Origin: Pontederia crassipes
Lineage: Eukaryota > Streptophyta > Magnoliopsida > Commelinales > Pontederiaceae
Direction of reading: 5' to 3'
Length of the DNA: 64,000 bases
Assembly: GCA_030549335.1 (NCBI GenBank)
Contig: JAUKPH010000018.1
Coordinates: 7,564,001 to 7,628,000 of the forward strand
Notes under the pieces: model-generated
What the model saw: only the letters and a program-made list of their open reading frames with translations
The model's database searches: none
Told to the model about the DNA's origin: nothing
In this document: piece after piece, positions 47,411 through 58,409 of the stretch
How the letters are laid out: each line of letters opens with the position of its first letter
Numbering within the stretch: the stretch's first letter is position 1
Translations under genes and position numbers: made by a program

Positions 47411-50400
47411 TGTAATAACCGGTCATTTTATTTTAAAATAATTAACTCAATTAAATAATAATTAAGTTAACTAAAATTTTATTAAGATATAAATATTTTT
47501 AGTGACTCGTAATTGTAAAAAGGCTCAATTAAGCTAGGCATAAATATGAAGTCCTAACTTAAATAAATGCATTAGTTTAGCTAACTATTAATTAACTTAA
47601 TTAATATTTTCTTTGACCAGTTTTAATTTAATTAAAAATATCATAAGTGTTAATTAACATCCAAATATTATAATTCAGTTATTTAGTTAGTTTAAATAAT
47701 TATTGTGTATAAATAATGTATAATATTACCTTTTAACTAACAAGTACGTTGTTTGTCCACTCCTTGATTTTTACCACCTCCACCTCATCTTCCAAACTTT
47801 CCCCCAAGTGACACCTCATGCTCAACAAATTACAAAATTTACCACACGTGTTAAACCTCCTCTCATCCATTCTCGGCGGTAACTGATGGGAATAAAGAAA
47901 AAAAATGTGATCATGAAAGGAGGCTTTTGCCTTCTTTTATTCTGTTGCCAACCAAAAAAAAAAAGGTTGTTTTACATTCATCCCTCGATGCTAGCCGAAT
48001 GGAGGGAAATGGAAACAAGAAAAGAAAAATAAATCTGGTAAGTTTTCATGATTTTATTATTTTAGATCCTTACACAATTATGTTTAAAATAGTTTTTATT
48101 GACCAAGTTTCACTTGATTGATATAATAGTCGTTTTATGTTACCTAATAGAATTAATGTCGTTTCTAGTTTGGCCGAAAGGTTGCATGCCATTAGTTAAA
48201 TGTAAAAAGTGATTTAAAAATTATGAGCTTTTACATAACATGAACTCGTATCATTTTAATCTTTAGAATTTTTGGAATCACATCAAAATAATATTGATAT
48301 AAGGAGTTAGGTATAAATAGATGAGTTTATGTTGTTCTATCCGCACAGAACAAGTGGAACCGATTAGGAATCATGTTGCAAAGCATGTACTTAAAATTTA
48401 AATATGAAATTTAAATGTATTACACCTAGGCTAGCGAAGGTTCTAACCAAATTGAAATAACTTAAAAATAAGTTGGACAAAAATAAGTATAAATGGTACA
48501 ATAACTACATATAGGTTTATTAGATTTTGAGATAAAATCTAAATATATGTAATCAGGATTTCTTGAGGATTATGGAAGATAGCATAAATTATGAAATTAA
48601 TTTATATAAATCATTAATGAGTCTAATCTTGTTGATTTTTGGAATAAAATTTATAGGATATTGGTGGAGAAAGTTATGTGCTCATTTGTAAGGTGCTATC
48701 AATTTGTCTTCCGAAATTGTTACTTGATGTTGTAAATTAGATGTAAAATCAAATGTGTTATAGAATTACTTGATAATTTAGGGTGAGAAGTATACATATG
48801 TCAGGATTCATTTATAATTGGAATCACTAGAAAAGAATATGACTAGGGTAAGTCATAAATGATTAACTGAACCCTTCTCAGTCTGTTAAAAGGAAATTTA
48901 GGACATATCATGTTAGTATTTGTGAATTTATTGTGCTTAGTTCAACAAGTTATAAATTCTAGAAATTTTATGAGTTACACCTCAAGAAGTCTAATGTCAA
49001 GAAAAATTGGAATAATCTGATTTTGTTATCTATATTAAGAGTTATGAATTTTCTTTAACCAAGAATGCATACTATTGTAACACACTTTTGATGTGTAAAG
49101 TTAGGAAGATTGAATACATGAATTATGTATATATGTCATGTTCTAAGTATCATAGGTTGGTGTTCATTTTATAATATAATAATATAAACATATATTATCG
49201 TTATAGGAAAGAAGATTAATTAATGTAAGAAAAAAAGATAACGGGGAAAAGTCTTTTGTTATCATTCATATGAGGTAAGTTGGTTTCTCGTGCTCTATAT
49301 TTTCACCTCTTTTTGAATTTGGTGTGACATCGATTATTATATATATTGAATATATTTTGAAATGTTATTAATTGATTTCGAGAAATGCAATTGTGAAAAG
49401 TATATTTGAATGATTATATGATTGCACATTTATGATATGATATGAATGAGTTATGAGAAGTGCAATCTTGTTCGGTTTGAAATGGTATTTGATATGATTC
49501 ATCTTCTGATATTCGAGATATAATTGTTATATGAAGAATCATGAATCTGCATCTGCCTGCATTGCATGTTTGATGGTTGGAGCTAAGTGCTACATCGCTG
49601 ATCACGATGGGAGCCACCTCTAAATTCTAATCCATCATTCTGTTCTCCAGTAATGGGACGAGATAGGCTGGAGCTAAGTGTCATGCGGAGCTAAGTGCCA
49701 CATCATGAGTAGTCACGATGGGGGCCACCTGTAGAATCCATAGGGGACACCTCTAGAGTCCACCTATCGTTTTGTGATTTGTTCCCCGAAAGGGGTGAGG
49801 TAGAATGAAGCTAAGTGCTACATCGTCAATCACGATGGGAGTCACCTCTAGAATTCACCTACCGACCACTGGCCAGTTGGTGATCCGTGCATTCATATGA
49901 GAGTGTTGCATTTGCATATATCTCTTTGATATGATTTGAGTGATATTGATTGCAATTGAAGTGTGATGATTTTTATTAGGAAATTGTATATATTATTTTC
50001 AAATATATGGAAACGTTATTTATGATATTATATTTTTTTATATATTTGCACGTCCCTCCAAATTTATTAGATGGTAACACATAGCTTATGAGTTATCAAT
50101 TTACTGAGCTATTTTTGCTCATAATGTTGTTCTAATATTTTTCAGATAATTCTTTATAATCATGCGATGTGATAATATTTGAAGGGTTCAGTAAGATGAG
50201 AAGATTTGAGTCCCTCGTATCCTTCGATTAGGTTGTCGAGAGGTTGGGTTATGCGTAATGCATATGTAATATTTTATATGTTGTAAGAAGGCAAAATCAT
50301 TTTATGAAACGTAAAACTTAAGGATTATTGGTTTGCTATGAAGGATCATCATAACTTGTGTAGTCATTTTATGATATTTCATTCCTATGTATGTTATAAA

Positions 50401-50503
50401 GAAAACTACATCACGTTTCCTCAATCTTTTCTAATTTTATTTGATCGTCCGTAATGAGTCGCGAACTCCGGTTTAACTCGCGGGTTAAATCGGGGTCATG
50501 ACA
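47411..50503 (+). mobile_element. Solo LTR, family C (3.09 kb), inside chromovirus pol
   Basis: It starts TGTAATAACCGG and ends GGGGTCATGACA, flanked by GCTTT and GCTTC (4-of-5 duplication). Removing it rejoins the RT/RNase H linker codons D-P-A-K-V-E-A-V. It is the reverse-oriented relative of 24452-27739 and shares its AGCTAAGTGC repeat array at 49570-49870. Confidence 0.9.
49570..49870. repeat. Tandem GCTAAGTGCTACATC units in LTR family C
   Basis: Units contain GGAGCTAAGTGCTACATCG, CACGATGGGAGCCACCTCTA and a GTTCTCC or GTTCCCC spacer, repeating every ~100-120 bp. It mirrors the array at 25085-25370. Confidence 0.85.
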
Positions 50504-51437
50504 GCTTCTACTTTCGCTGGGTCGATTGAGATCCCATCTTTGGAGATGATGTGGCCAAGGAACATCATATCTTCTAACCAGAATTCACATTTGAAAAACT
50601 TTGCGTATAATTTCTTTACCTCAGATGTTCCCTGTGCTCCTCTATGCTTGGCGAATAGATGAGAATGTCGTCGACGAAGACAATCACAAACTTATTTAGA
50701 TGTTTGTTGAAGGTCCGATTCATGAGGTCCATGAATGCTACTGAGGCATTGGTTAACCCAAACGACGTTACAAGGAACTCATATTGCCCATACCATGATC
50801 TGAAGGCAGTCTTTGGAACGTCTTCTTTGGCTACCCTCAGCTGATGATAGCCGCTCCTCAGATCATTTTGGAGAAAATCTTTGCCTTGGACAACTGATCA
50901 AATAAGTCGGATGCGAAGTAGTGGATACTTGTTCTTTACTGTGACTTTGTTCAACATTCTATAGTCGATACAAAGTCTCAGTGAGCCATCCTTCTTCTTG
51001 ACGAAAAGGACTGGTGCACCCCATGGTGAGACACAAGGCCTGATGAAGCCTTTGTCAAGCAGCTCTTGAATTTGGGTTTTCAATTCCTTCACATCTCTGC
51101 TGGAGCCATGCGGTATGGGGCTTTGGAGATTGGTGTTGTGCCTGGTTCCATCTCTATATGGAAGTCTATCTCCCTCCTGGGTGGTAGACCACTTACATAT
51201 TCAGGGAAAATATCAGGAAATTTTCTCACTACCTCTATGTCATGAGGGGTCTTCCTATAAGTGGTCTATCTCCCTCCTAGGTGGTAGACCATTTACATAT
51301 TCAGGGAAAACATTAGGAAATTTCCTCACTACCTCTATGTCCTGAGGGGTCTTCCTTGGCTCATCTATCTTAGTCACACTTGCCAGATAACCTCTCCATC
51401 CTTTTTGAAGAAGTTTATGTGCCTTCATGGCAGACAC
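50504..51437 (-). pseudogene. Ty3/gypsy reverse transcriptase
   Basis: Upstream linker [15 protein letters not shown] (51437-51255) leads to [21 protein letters not shown] and D-Y-R-M-L-N-K (51092-50898). Then come [16 protein letters not shown] and the catalytic F-V-D-D (50667-50678). A 100-bp tandem duplication disrupts the linker region, and a frameshift follows L-L-R-I-R. Enzyme core is otherwise recognisable throughout. Confidence 0.85.
51164..51363. repeat. 100-bp tandem duplication in pol
   Basis: GTCTATCTCCCTCCTGGGTG at 51164 recurs at 51264, and both copies run through TTACATATTCAGGGAAAA to GAGGGGTCTTCCT. The period of 100 is not a multiple of three, so it shifts the pol frame. Copies differ at several sites, so the event is not recent. 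Confidence 0.95.
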
Positions 51438-51618
51438 AATAATTTTTTGATTCCTGGCGGGCTATGCCTCTGACGATGACCTTGTCTGTATTCTGTGTAT
51501 ATATAACCATCTTCTTTTGCTTGCACAATATAGAAGCATCGTGAAAGGTCAGTCAATCCATATCATAATCTCTCATACGGATAATGATAAGATTTGCATG
51601 GAAGTTATTTTTATCTAT

Positions 51619-51942
51619 CTATACATTAAGTAGATATTTAGTGGTGACTAGGGTTTCTTGTGGAGTCAGTATACTCATCTTATGCTCTAAGTTCATTGTA
51701 ATTATCCCTAAATTAGTGGCACACTCTTCAGATATGAATGAATGAGAGGCACCAGAATCGAACAATACTGTAGTGGGTAGTTCGACTACAAAGAGCATAC
51801 CTCGAATGATCTCAACATCATTCTGTGGAGCATTCTCTTCTAAGTTGAAGAGTCTTCCTTGAACCAATTGTTGCCCACGCCTTGGGCAATTCACAACGAT
51901 GTGGCACATTCCGCCACAGTGGAAACATGCTCCAGTCTTCAT
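51619..51942 (-). pseudogene. Zinc knuckle and aspartic protease of the chromovirus
   Basis: The frame opens with C-F-H-C-G-G-M-C-H-I-V-V-N-C, a C-X2-C-X4-H-X4-C knuckle. Forty residues later comes L-F-D-S-G-A-S-H-S-F-I, the intact aspartic protease active site. The end of the protease domain is cut by a stop after Y-L-L-N-V. In the family this enzyme cleaves the polyprotein. Confidence 0.85.
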
Positions 51943-52080
51943 TCGACATTTCCCTGCGTGGGTCCTGCCACATGTGTTGCATAAAATCCGCTCACCTTGT
52001 GCAGGTGGTGCCTGCGTGACTCTTGGAGGCTGTTGCCTCTGCTACTGAGCGGGGCGTCTTGGCGCCTGGTGAGGGGGTCG

Positions 52081-53635
52081 TTAGTTCTGTTGTTGTGGTG
52101 GAGGAGCTTGTTGTGGAGGACGGTGTGGTTGTTGTTGAGGGTGGTGATACTGTTGAGGCGCTGGGTATGGGCGGGGCCGGTTGTCCCGTCGTTGCTGGTG
52201 GCGGTGGTTCCCTCTGAATTGGTATTGCTGTTGTTGGGAACTCTGGCTTACATTCAACTGGACCCTCTTGTCCTTTTGAAAGTCTTGGTGGTCCTTCTCA
52301 GTCATTGTAGCCAGACTGACCGCTTCATCCAAGGTCTTGCAATTCCCTGGTTTTGTCTGTGTCCTCAAAATGGGATTCAGCCAGTCAACGAACCGCTTCG
52401 TTACATCCTATTCGTCCATAATCAGCCTTGAGTACTTCTTTAGCCGGATGAACTTGGTCATGTATTGGAACACTGTCATGGTCCCTTGTTCTAGATTTAG
52501 TAACTCTTTTTGCTTTAGGTCCTTTTGGAAAGAATGAAAGAAACGGGTCTCAAATGTCTTACGAAAATCTTCCCAGGCAACGATTCTGACTTCTGAAAAA
52601 CTGGTGGCTTTCTTTGCCTTCCACCATTCCTTGGCATCCTTCTATAAGGTGTCCCCTGCGAATAACATCTTCTTATTTTCTGGGACGTCTAGGATGTCGA
52701 ACTTTTCTTCCATTGTCTCCATCCACTGTTCGACCACCTCTATACCCCCGTCCCCGTTGAACGTCGGAGGCTTCGACCTCCAAAATTCTTGTATCGTGCA
52801 AGGGAGGGGAGCTGGCATCCTTGCTGTACCGGTGGTTCAGGTGGAGGAGGAGGAACGAAAGGAGTTTCTATAAAAAGATGCTTGCAACCTTCTATGAGGA
52901 GACATCTATAAAAAGATCACGAGAGCATTTGAGTAATAGTATGGAATCACAATTTGAACCAAAATAAAATTCTATATCATAATTGCAGCCTTATGGCTCA
53001 ATATCCGCTAAAATTCAAATCAAGCTATTGATAGAGTTAGTCAAAAGTAAAAAAAACACAAAGCGTTCGTTAAGGCAACCCTAAGGCCTTCAATGTTTAA
53101 AAGCAAAATACAAAGCATTTGTCTAAGGCACACCAAGGCCTTCAACATCAAAGAAACATCCCACTGTTCGATATTAATCATTTCGTCGCGAGGTTTTCCC
53201 AGGTTCATCCCTAGAGATCCTCTTATGCTTAGAGAGACTTGGGCACTCCCTGGAGTAATGCCCGAATTCTAGACAGAGTATGCAACTAGGGACTTCTTCT
53301 GTTGACGAACTTAGAGGGCAGCCCGAGCGTATCTCTGCACCTACTCGCTCCATACTTTGTATTTCTCTTCTTAGTTCATTTTCTTCAGGCACTTCAGATA
53401 GTGGAGGAGACATCACTGGATAGTTACTTCCCACGCCCTCTAAATCAGAATGCTCTTGTACTTCTGGAGTTTGAGGTGGTGGAATCGCACGTCCACGGCC
53501 GCGTCCACGACCCTGTGCCCGTGCTTGTATCTGTTCCTGAGTAAGAGGAGTTGGAAGGTGCATAATGGATTCCTCTACCCAGAAAACTTTTCTACCGCCA
53601 CGTACCACTCTGGACGTTATACGGCGCGGAGGCAT
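52081..53635 (-). pseudogene. Chromovirus gag with an extra N-terminal zinc knuckle
   Basis: The start M-P-P-R-R (53635) is typical of Tekay Gag. Residues ~116-130 hold C-I-L-C-L-E-F-G-H-Y-S-R-E-C, a complete CCHC knuckle in an unexpected place, and the frame stops at 53174. About 300 bp of noncoding-looking sequence follow (53170-52870). The Gag core then reads K-P-P-T-F-N-G, E-W-W-K-A-K-K, W-E-D-F-R-K-T-F and T-V-F-Q-Y-M-T-K-F (about 52800-52400), with two stops. A Gln/Pro-rich tail follows (52368-52081) and leads to the normal knuckle at 51942. Confidence 0.75.
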
Positions 53636-53828
53636 ATATAAAAACGAGTTAACTCAATAATATAAGTATAATCTACATGAGAATGTACTTAATACTTACT
53701 TGAGGAGTGGAGCCGCAGATGCTTGAGAAACTTGCACACGACTTTACTTTGAATTAATGAGACAAGATGAGCAATAATGATGATACATTAATATCTACTC
53801 TACTATGATCATTGAGGGAGTCGAGAAC

Positions 53829-53840
53829 TTAGCCATACCA
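53829..53840 (-). promoter_or_regulatory. Degenerate primer-binding site
   Basis: Just inside the 5' LTR the minus strand reads TTTGGTATGGCTAAG. TGGTAT plus a shifted GGCTAAG looks like the iMet site with a short deletion. Confidence 0.5.
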
Positions 53841-55259
53841 AATTGTTACGCCCCTAAAATCGCCCCTCCTGCCACGTAGGCAGTCAGGTTGACCCCGAGA
53901 GCGCTACACTGCCTACTACACTATTGACCATGACTATTCAACAAAATGTATATATGGCATCCATAGTTTATAAATAAAACATCATTAAGGACTTTAATGC
54001 GGAAGTTCAAAAGGTGGAATATCAAGAGACACCATTAATTCATATAGTACTGAACAAGTAAGAAAGAGCCATAGCTTTAACAAGTTCGTCAGAAAGAAAG
54101 TTTCAATATGCGGAAGAACATGATGTCTTTCAATAGAAGAGATCATGCTAAAATATAATGAAATTTCAAGGGCCTGTGACAATAATTTATGTCATGTGCA
54201 GCATTCTCCAAGCTATGTGCCCTTCATCACCTTCTCAGTTAGGGTTCTCACCTGTAAAATCCCAATGCAGGAGAATCGAATATCCATGCAATACAATAGC
54301 AATATAGACGATGAAATATGGATCAATGATAATCATATACAAATGCATCAGTGATGAACCATGATATACTTTGGCTTCTATGCATTCACTATGATGGGTC
54401 AGATATCGTGCTTTAACTATAACAATAGTTGTACTCTGTTCCTTACTATGACTGTACATTGTCTTTACAGTACTGTACGTTGTATATACCATACTATGTT
54501 CCATACTTTACCATACCATGTTCTATGCTTTATTTTACAATACTCTACTTTACATTGTTTTACTGTGAGTTGTACTATGTCTTTTACATTACTATAACGT
54601 TCTTAATGTTAGTTGTCTTATGCGAGCTCGACTTTTTTAGATCGGGATGCCAGAGGTGCCTCTCTGAATCTTAAAGTCAGTAAGCCCATAAGGAAAAAGG
54701 GGTGCGACTATGCGTCACCCAATTCGGAATGTAGGTGAGAGAGGACCTACACCCCAAGAACAGTGGTAACTTAAGAACCTGTAGATTCACTGTCTCCTCA
54801 GTTAGCTACCTGTCCCTCTGGCCCAGTACTATGTTCTTTGGGGAAGGGGTGTGACAATCCATCACATTCGAAACACAGGTGGGAGAGGACCTATAGTCTT
54901 AGGAACAGTGATCATTAAAGATCGGTAGGTTCACTATCTCCTCAGCTAACTATCTGTCTCTCGCTATACCATACCATGTTCTTTGTTCCGTACAATGGGA
55001 CGACATAAAGAAATCTCGAAAATTTATCTTTATATTACTTATCTCTGATTATCATGATGTCTATGAATCAAGATCCAAGTGGGCATTAATGTCTGTACAG
55101 TAGGACTCGATCAGTTACAGATGAACTGATTAGAGTCTCTCCGGTTAGGATTTATGAGTCAGACTCAGATCGGGTCAGAATCTGATTCGGATTGTGTCAA
55201 TATCAGAATTAATTCATTGTTTATCTATGGTTTGGTGGGTTGAACCGATTGGTTTGGAC

Positions 55260-55700
55260 CGATGGGCTTGATTGAACCAGACGGCATGAATCGACTGGTC
55301 TGGCTGGACCGATCGACCGCTCCTTCCGGTTCGGTCGAGCCAAACTGGTCGACATGGGCCGGTCGACCGCTCCCGGTAGATCGGTCGACCCGTTCTCTAG
55401 CACCGGTCCTCTTGGATCGGTCGACCTTGTTCGATCGTCGGGTGTCTGTAGATCAGTCGATCGTGCACGTGGGTCGGTCGTCCGGTTACTCTATCGATCT
55501 CATGGTCGGTCGACCGCTCTGGTGATCGGTCGACCGGTCATAAAATCACAAGAACACCGCTCTGTCGATCGCGAAGTCGAATCTGTCAGATGACAGACAG
55601 ATCGGTCGACCGCCCTAGTGAAGCCGGTCGACTGATCGACAGGAACTCGTGTGAGTTCTTCGCACGGATCGGTCGACCGTTCCTAAAAATCGGTTGATCG
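55260..55700. repeat. GGTCGACC palindrome array in the 5' LTR
   Basis: Counterpart of 44100-44600, with more exact GGTCGACCG units (for example near 55360, 55506, 55600 and 55670). The overlapping frames on both strands here are composition artefacts. Confidence 0.85.
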
Positions 55701-56253
55701 GTCCCTGCGATAAAATAGGACCACAGACTTCTTCCTTATTTTCGGCGGCCTTCCGACCATCAAACGACGACGATCAAAATATGAAAAATGTAGATAGTAA
55801 TCTTAGGATCATGATGGACTATTTCTTTGCATTAAACGATCACTATTTCTTCATCTACGGATTAAAGACGCTAAGGTACCTTGACGTTGTTTGACTGTTA
55901 GAATTCGCCGGAGATCTTAACGTCGTCCGTTCGATCGTCGGACGCCTTTGGTCGGGGGAGAGGCACTCCTGATCCCTGCGAACATGTCAGGGTCGACCTT
56001 ACGACGTCGGACGTCTACTGTTGGTCGTCGTTGCCGTGCTCTAATTCGCCAGTCATGCGTCGATCGCCAGAGAGACAAACGGAGAGGGAGGCGAGGAGAG
56101 GGCGACGATCGACAGGAGTCCAACGGGGCGCGAAGGTCTCCTCGCGTCCCCTTTTATAGCGTCGGCCGGCCCCTTTGGCCGGCCGATCGTTGGGGGAGAT
56201 CAGGGGAGGGATTCCCTCCCCTGGTCGGCCGTTTTCTTTTTTTAATTCGAATT

Positions 56254-57688
56254 GGTAAATTACACAAAATGCCTTCCAACTTTAAGGTTTGCTCAGCGAT
56301 ACCCTCCAACTTCACTTTGTAACACAAATGCCCTTAATCTTTTAACGCGTTTCACCCGATGCCCTCTTTACCTGGGATAGCCGGTTTCCTAATTTTTCGT
56401 CGACGTGACGTCCACGTGGCCATCTCCTCTCTCCTCCATGCAAATAGTCGTCCGACGTGGCATGCTTCAACGTGGCACATAAAATTATACCAATGCCCTC
56501 CAACTTTAAGATTTGCTCAGCGATACCCTCCAGCTTCACTTTGTAACACAAATGCCCTTCATCTTTTAATATATTTCACCCGAAGTCCTCTTTACTTGGG
56601 ACAGTCGGTTTTTTGATTTTTTGTCGACGTAGCGTCCACGTGGTCATCTGATCTTTCCTCCATGCAAATAGTCGTCTGACGTAGCATGCTCCGACGTGGC
56701 ACCACATATTAAATCATCTTACTTACCGTAAGTTGATTCACTCACTGTTAAATTATTTTCTTATTTTTCTTTTTGCTGTCATTCGCATGAAACCTCATTC
56801 GCCGTTCGCACTCCTTTGCCGTTCGCTCTCTTTCGTTGTTCGTCTCCTTCATCGTTCACTTTTTGCGTTCGTCGGCACTGTCTTTGTCCAAATTGATGTA
56901 ATTTTATGTGCATTTGGTGAGCAAACTTTAAAATTAGAATACATTTCACCCGATGCCCTCTTTACCTAGGATAGTCAGTTTCTCGATTTTTGCCGACGTG
57001 ACGTCCACGTGGTCATCTTCTCTCTCCTCCACACAAATAGTCGTCTGACGTGACATGCTCCGACGTGACACATAAAATTACACCAAATGTCCTCCAACTT
57101 TAAAGTTTTCTCACCAAATGCACATAAAATTACACCAATTTGGACAAAGACGACGCCGACGAATGTGAAAAGTGAACGATGAAGGAGGCGAATGACGAAG
57201 AAGATCGAACGACGAAGGAGTGCGAACGACGAAGGATGTTTCATGCGAACGACGACAAAGAGGGAAATAAAAAAATAATTTAACAATGAGTGGGTCAACT
57301 TACGGTAAGTAAGATGGTTTAATATGTGGTGCCACGTCGGACCATGCCATGTCGGACGACTATTTGCATAGAGGAGAGATAATCGACTGTTCCAGGTAGA
57401 GAGTGCATCAAGTGAAATATATTAAAAGATGAAGGACATTTATGTTACAAAGTGAAGTTGGAGGGTATCGCTGAGCAAACCTTAAAGTTGGAGGGTATTG
57501 GTATAATTTTATGTGTCACGTCGGACACGTCGGACGCCACGTCGATGAAAAATCGAAAAACCGGCTATCCCAAGTAAAAAGAGCATCGGGTGAAATACGT
57601 TAAAAGATGAAGGGCATTTGTGTTACAAAGTGAAGTTGGAGAGTATCGCTAAGCAAATCTTAATGTTGGAGAACATTTGATTAATTTC
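56254..57688. mobile_element. 1.4-kb fold-back element inside the LTR
   Basis: The left part starts GGTAAATTACACAAAATGCC and contains two ~225-bp tandem units with CCTCCAACTT, GATTTGCTCAGCGATACCC, CACTTTGTAACACAAATGCCC and TTTCACCCGA. The right part is the reverse complement of this order (57330-57688). Inner parts 56705-56937 and 57095-57325 are also mirror images, including CTTACTTACCGTAAGTTGA against TCAACTTACGGTAAGTAAG. A third partial unit (56940-57085) fills the middle. There is no transposase. The structure matches fold-back or MULE-like MITE elements. Confidence 0.85.
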
Positions 57689-57761
57689 CATTAATTTCAT
57701 TAATTATAATTGATTAAATTTGAATGTTTCCTTGTTTAAAAATTGCATAGGTTAGAGGTTG

Positions 57762-58409
57762 AGAAAACAATCAGATGCAAGATCAAGTCCATTCTGAAGG
57801 CACAGTGAATTAAGACATGGGAAAACAAAATCTAACAACGGGATTGATTGAATTTTGTTTTTGTCTTAAGTAAAATCTGGAGTAAGATTATCCATGTACG
57901 ATAGTCTTATCTATCACGTGCGACCTGAATCGAATCAGAGGAAAAAAACTCTTTGAAAGAAAAAAAAAAAAACAGAAGTCTTATCAGAGTTTGCGTTTGC
58001 GTTTGCTGCTAGTAAAAGCTGGTCTGAATCATTGATGATGCAAGTGAGGACAGACAGCAGTGTGGCCCATGCTCGCTGTCACCATTCTTATCTTAAGCAG
58101 TCAACTAAAGGCCTCAATTAATACCAGTGACCATGTCCAGGGAGGCAATCAGTTTCCAGTGCTAATACTCGCCCACAATTCAGCAGCTCCTCCACCTCCT
58201 CCTCATGGAATTGAGACGCCGCAGGAATCCCAACCTCCATTTGGCCTACCACCGGGCTGTTTCTGCGGCAATCTATGAGCCGGGACTAGAAACAGGCAAA
58301 GCCTCATGCAGTAGCAGCAGCAAATATCAATGGAGATCGTATATATACCCGGTGGATATACAGCACAGGAGCTCCAAGAACTACCAGCTTCGTTTCAAGC
58401 TCCTTCCAA
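57762..58409 (+). promoter_or_regulatory. Upstream region of the transporter gene, with TATA box
   Basis: The first non-transposon DNA after the chromovirus. TATATATA at 58340-58347 stands 63 bp before the start codon, a plausible TATA box giving a short leader. No other site can be supported. The chromovirus ends only ~650 bp before the start codon, so LTR chromatin may affect this promoter. Confidence 0.45.

Larger units (their letters stand above)
42689..57756 (-). mobile_element. Tekay-like Ty3/gypsy chromovirus, complete outline, inactive
   Basis: Two related LTRs (42689-45241 and 53844-57756) enclose gag, protease, RT, RNase H, integrase and a chromodomain on the minus strand. Flanks GGCTG (42684-42688) and GGTTG (57757-57761) give a 4-of-5 target-site duplication. 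Long LTRs (~2.5 kb), domain order and a C-terminal chromodomain fit the Tekay/Del lineage. Removing the nested solo LTR (47411-50503) leaves an internal region of ~5.5 kb, normal for the lineage. Stops, shifts and nested insertions show it is dead. Confidence 0.9.
53844..57756 (-). repeat. 5' LTR of the chromovirus, enlarged by a nested element
   Basis: On the plus strand it begins TGTTACGCCCCT and ends GCATAGGTTAGA, where the partner LTR has GCATACGTTACA, so its outer TG has mutated (CA to GA on this strand). It aligns with 42689-45241 along its length except for the 1.43-kb insert at 56254-57688. Without the insert it is ~2.48 kb. Confidence 0.9.

Noticed and set aside
55221-55593. Overlapping 60-87 codon frames in the GGTCGACC array
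   Set aside because: They arise from the repeated palindrome, which reads openly on both strands.
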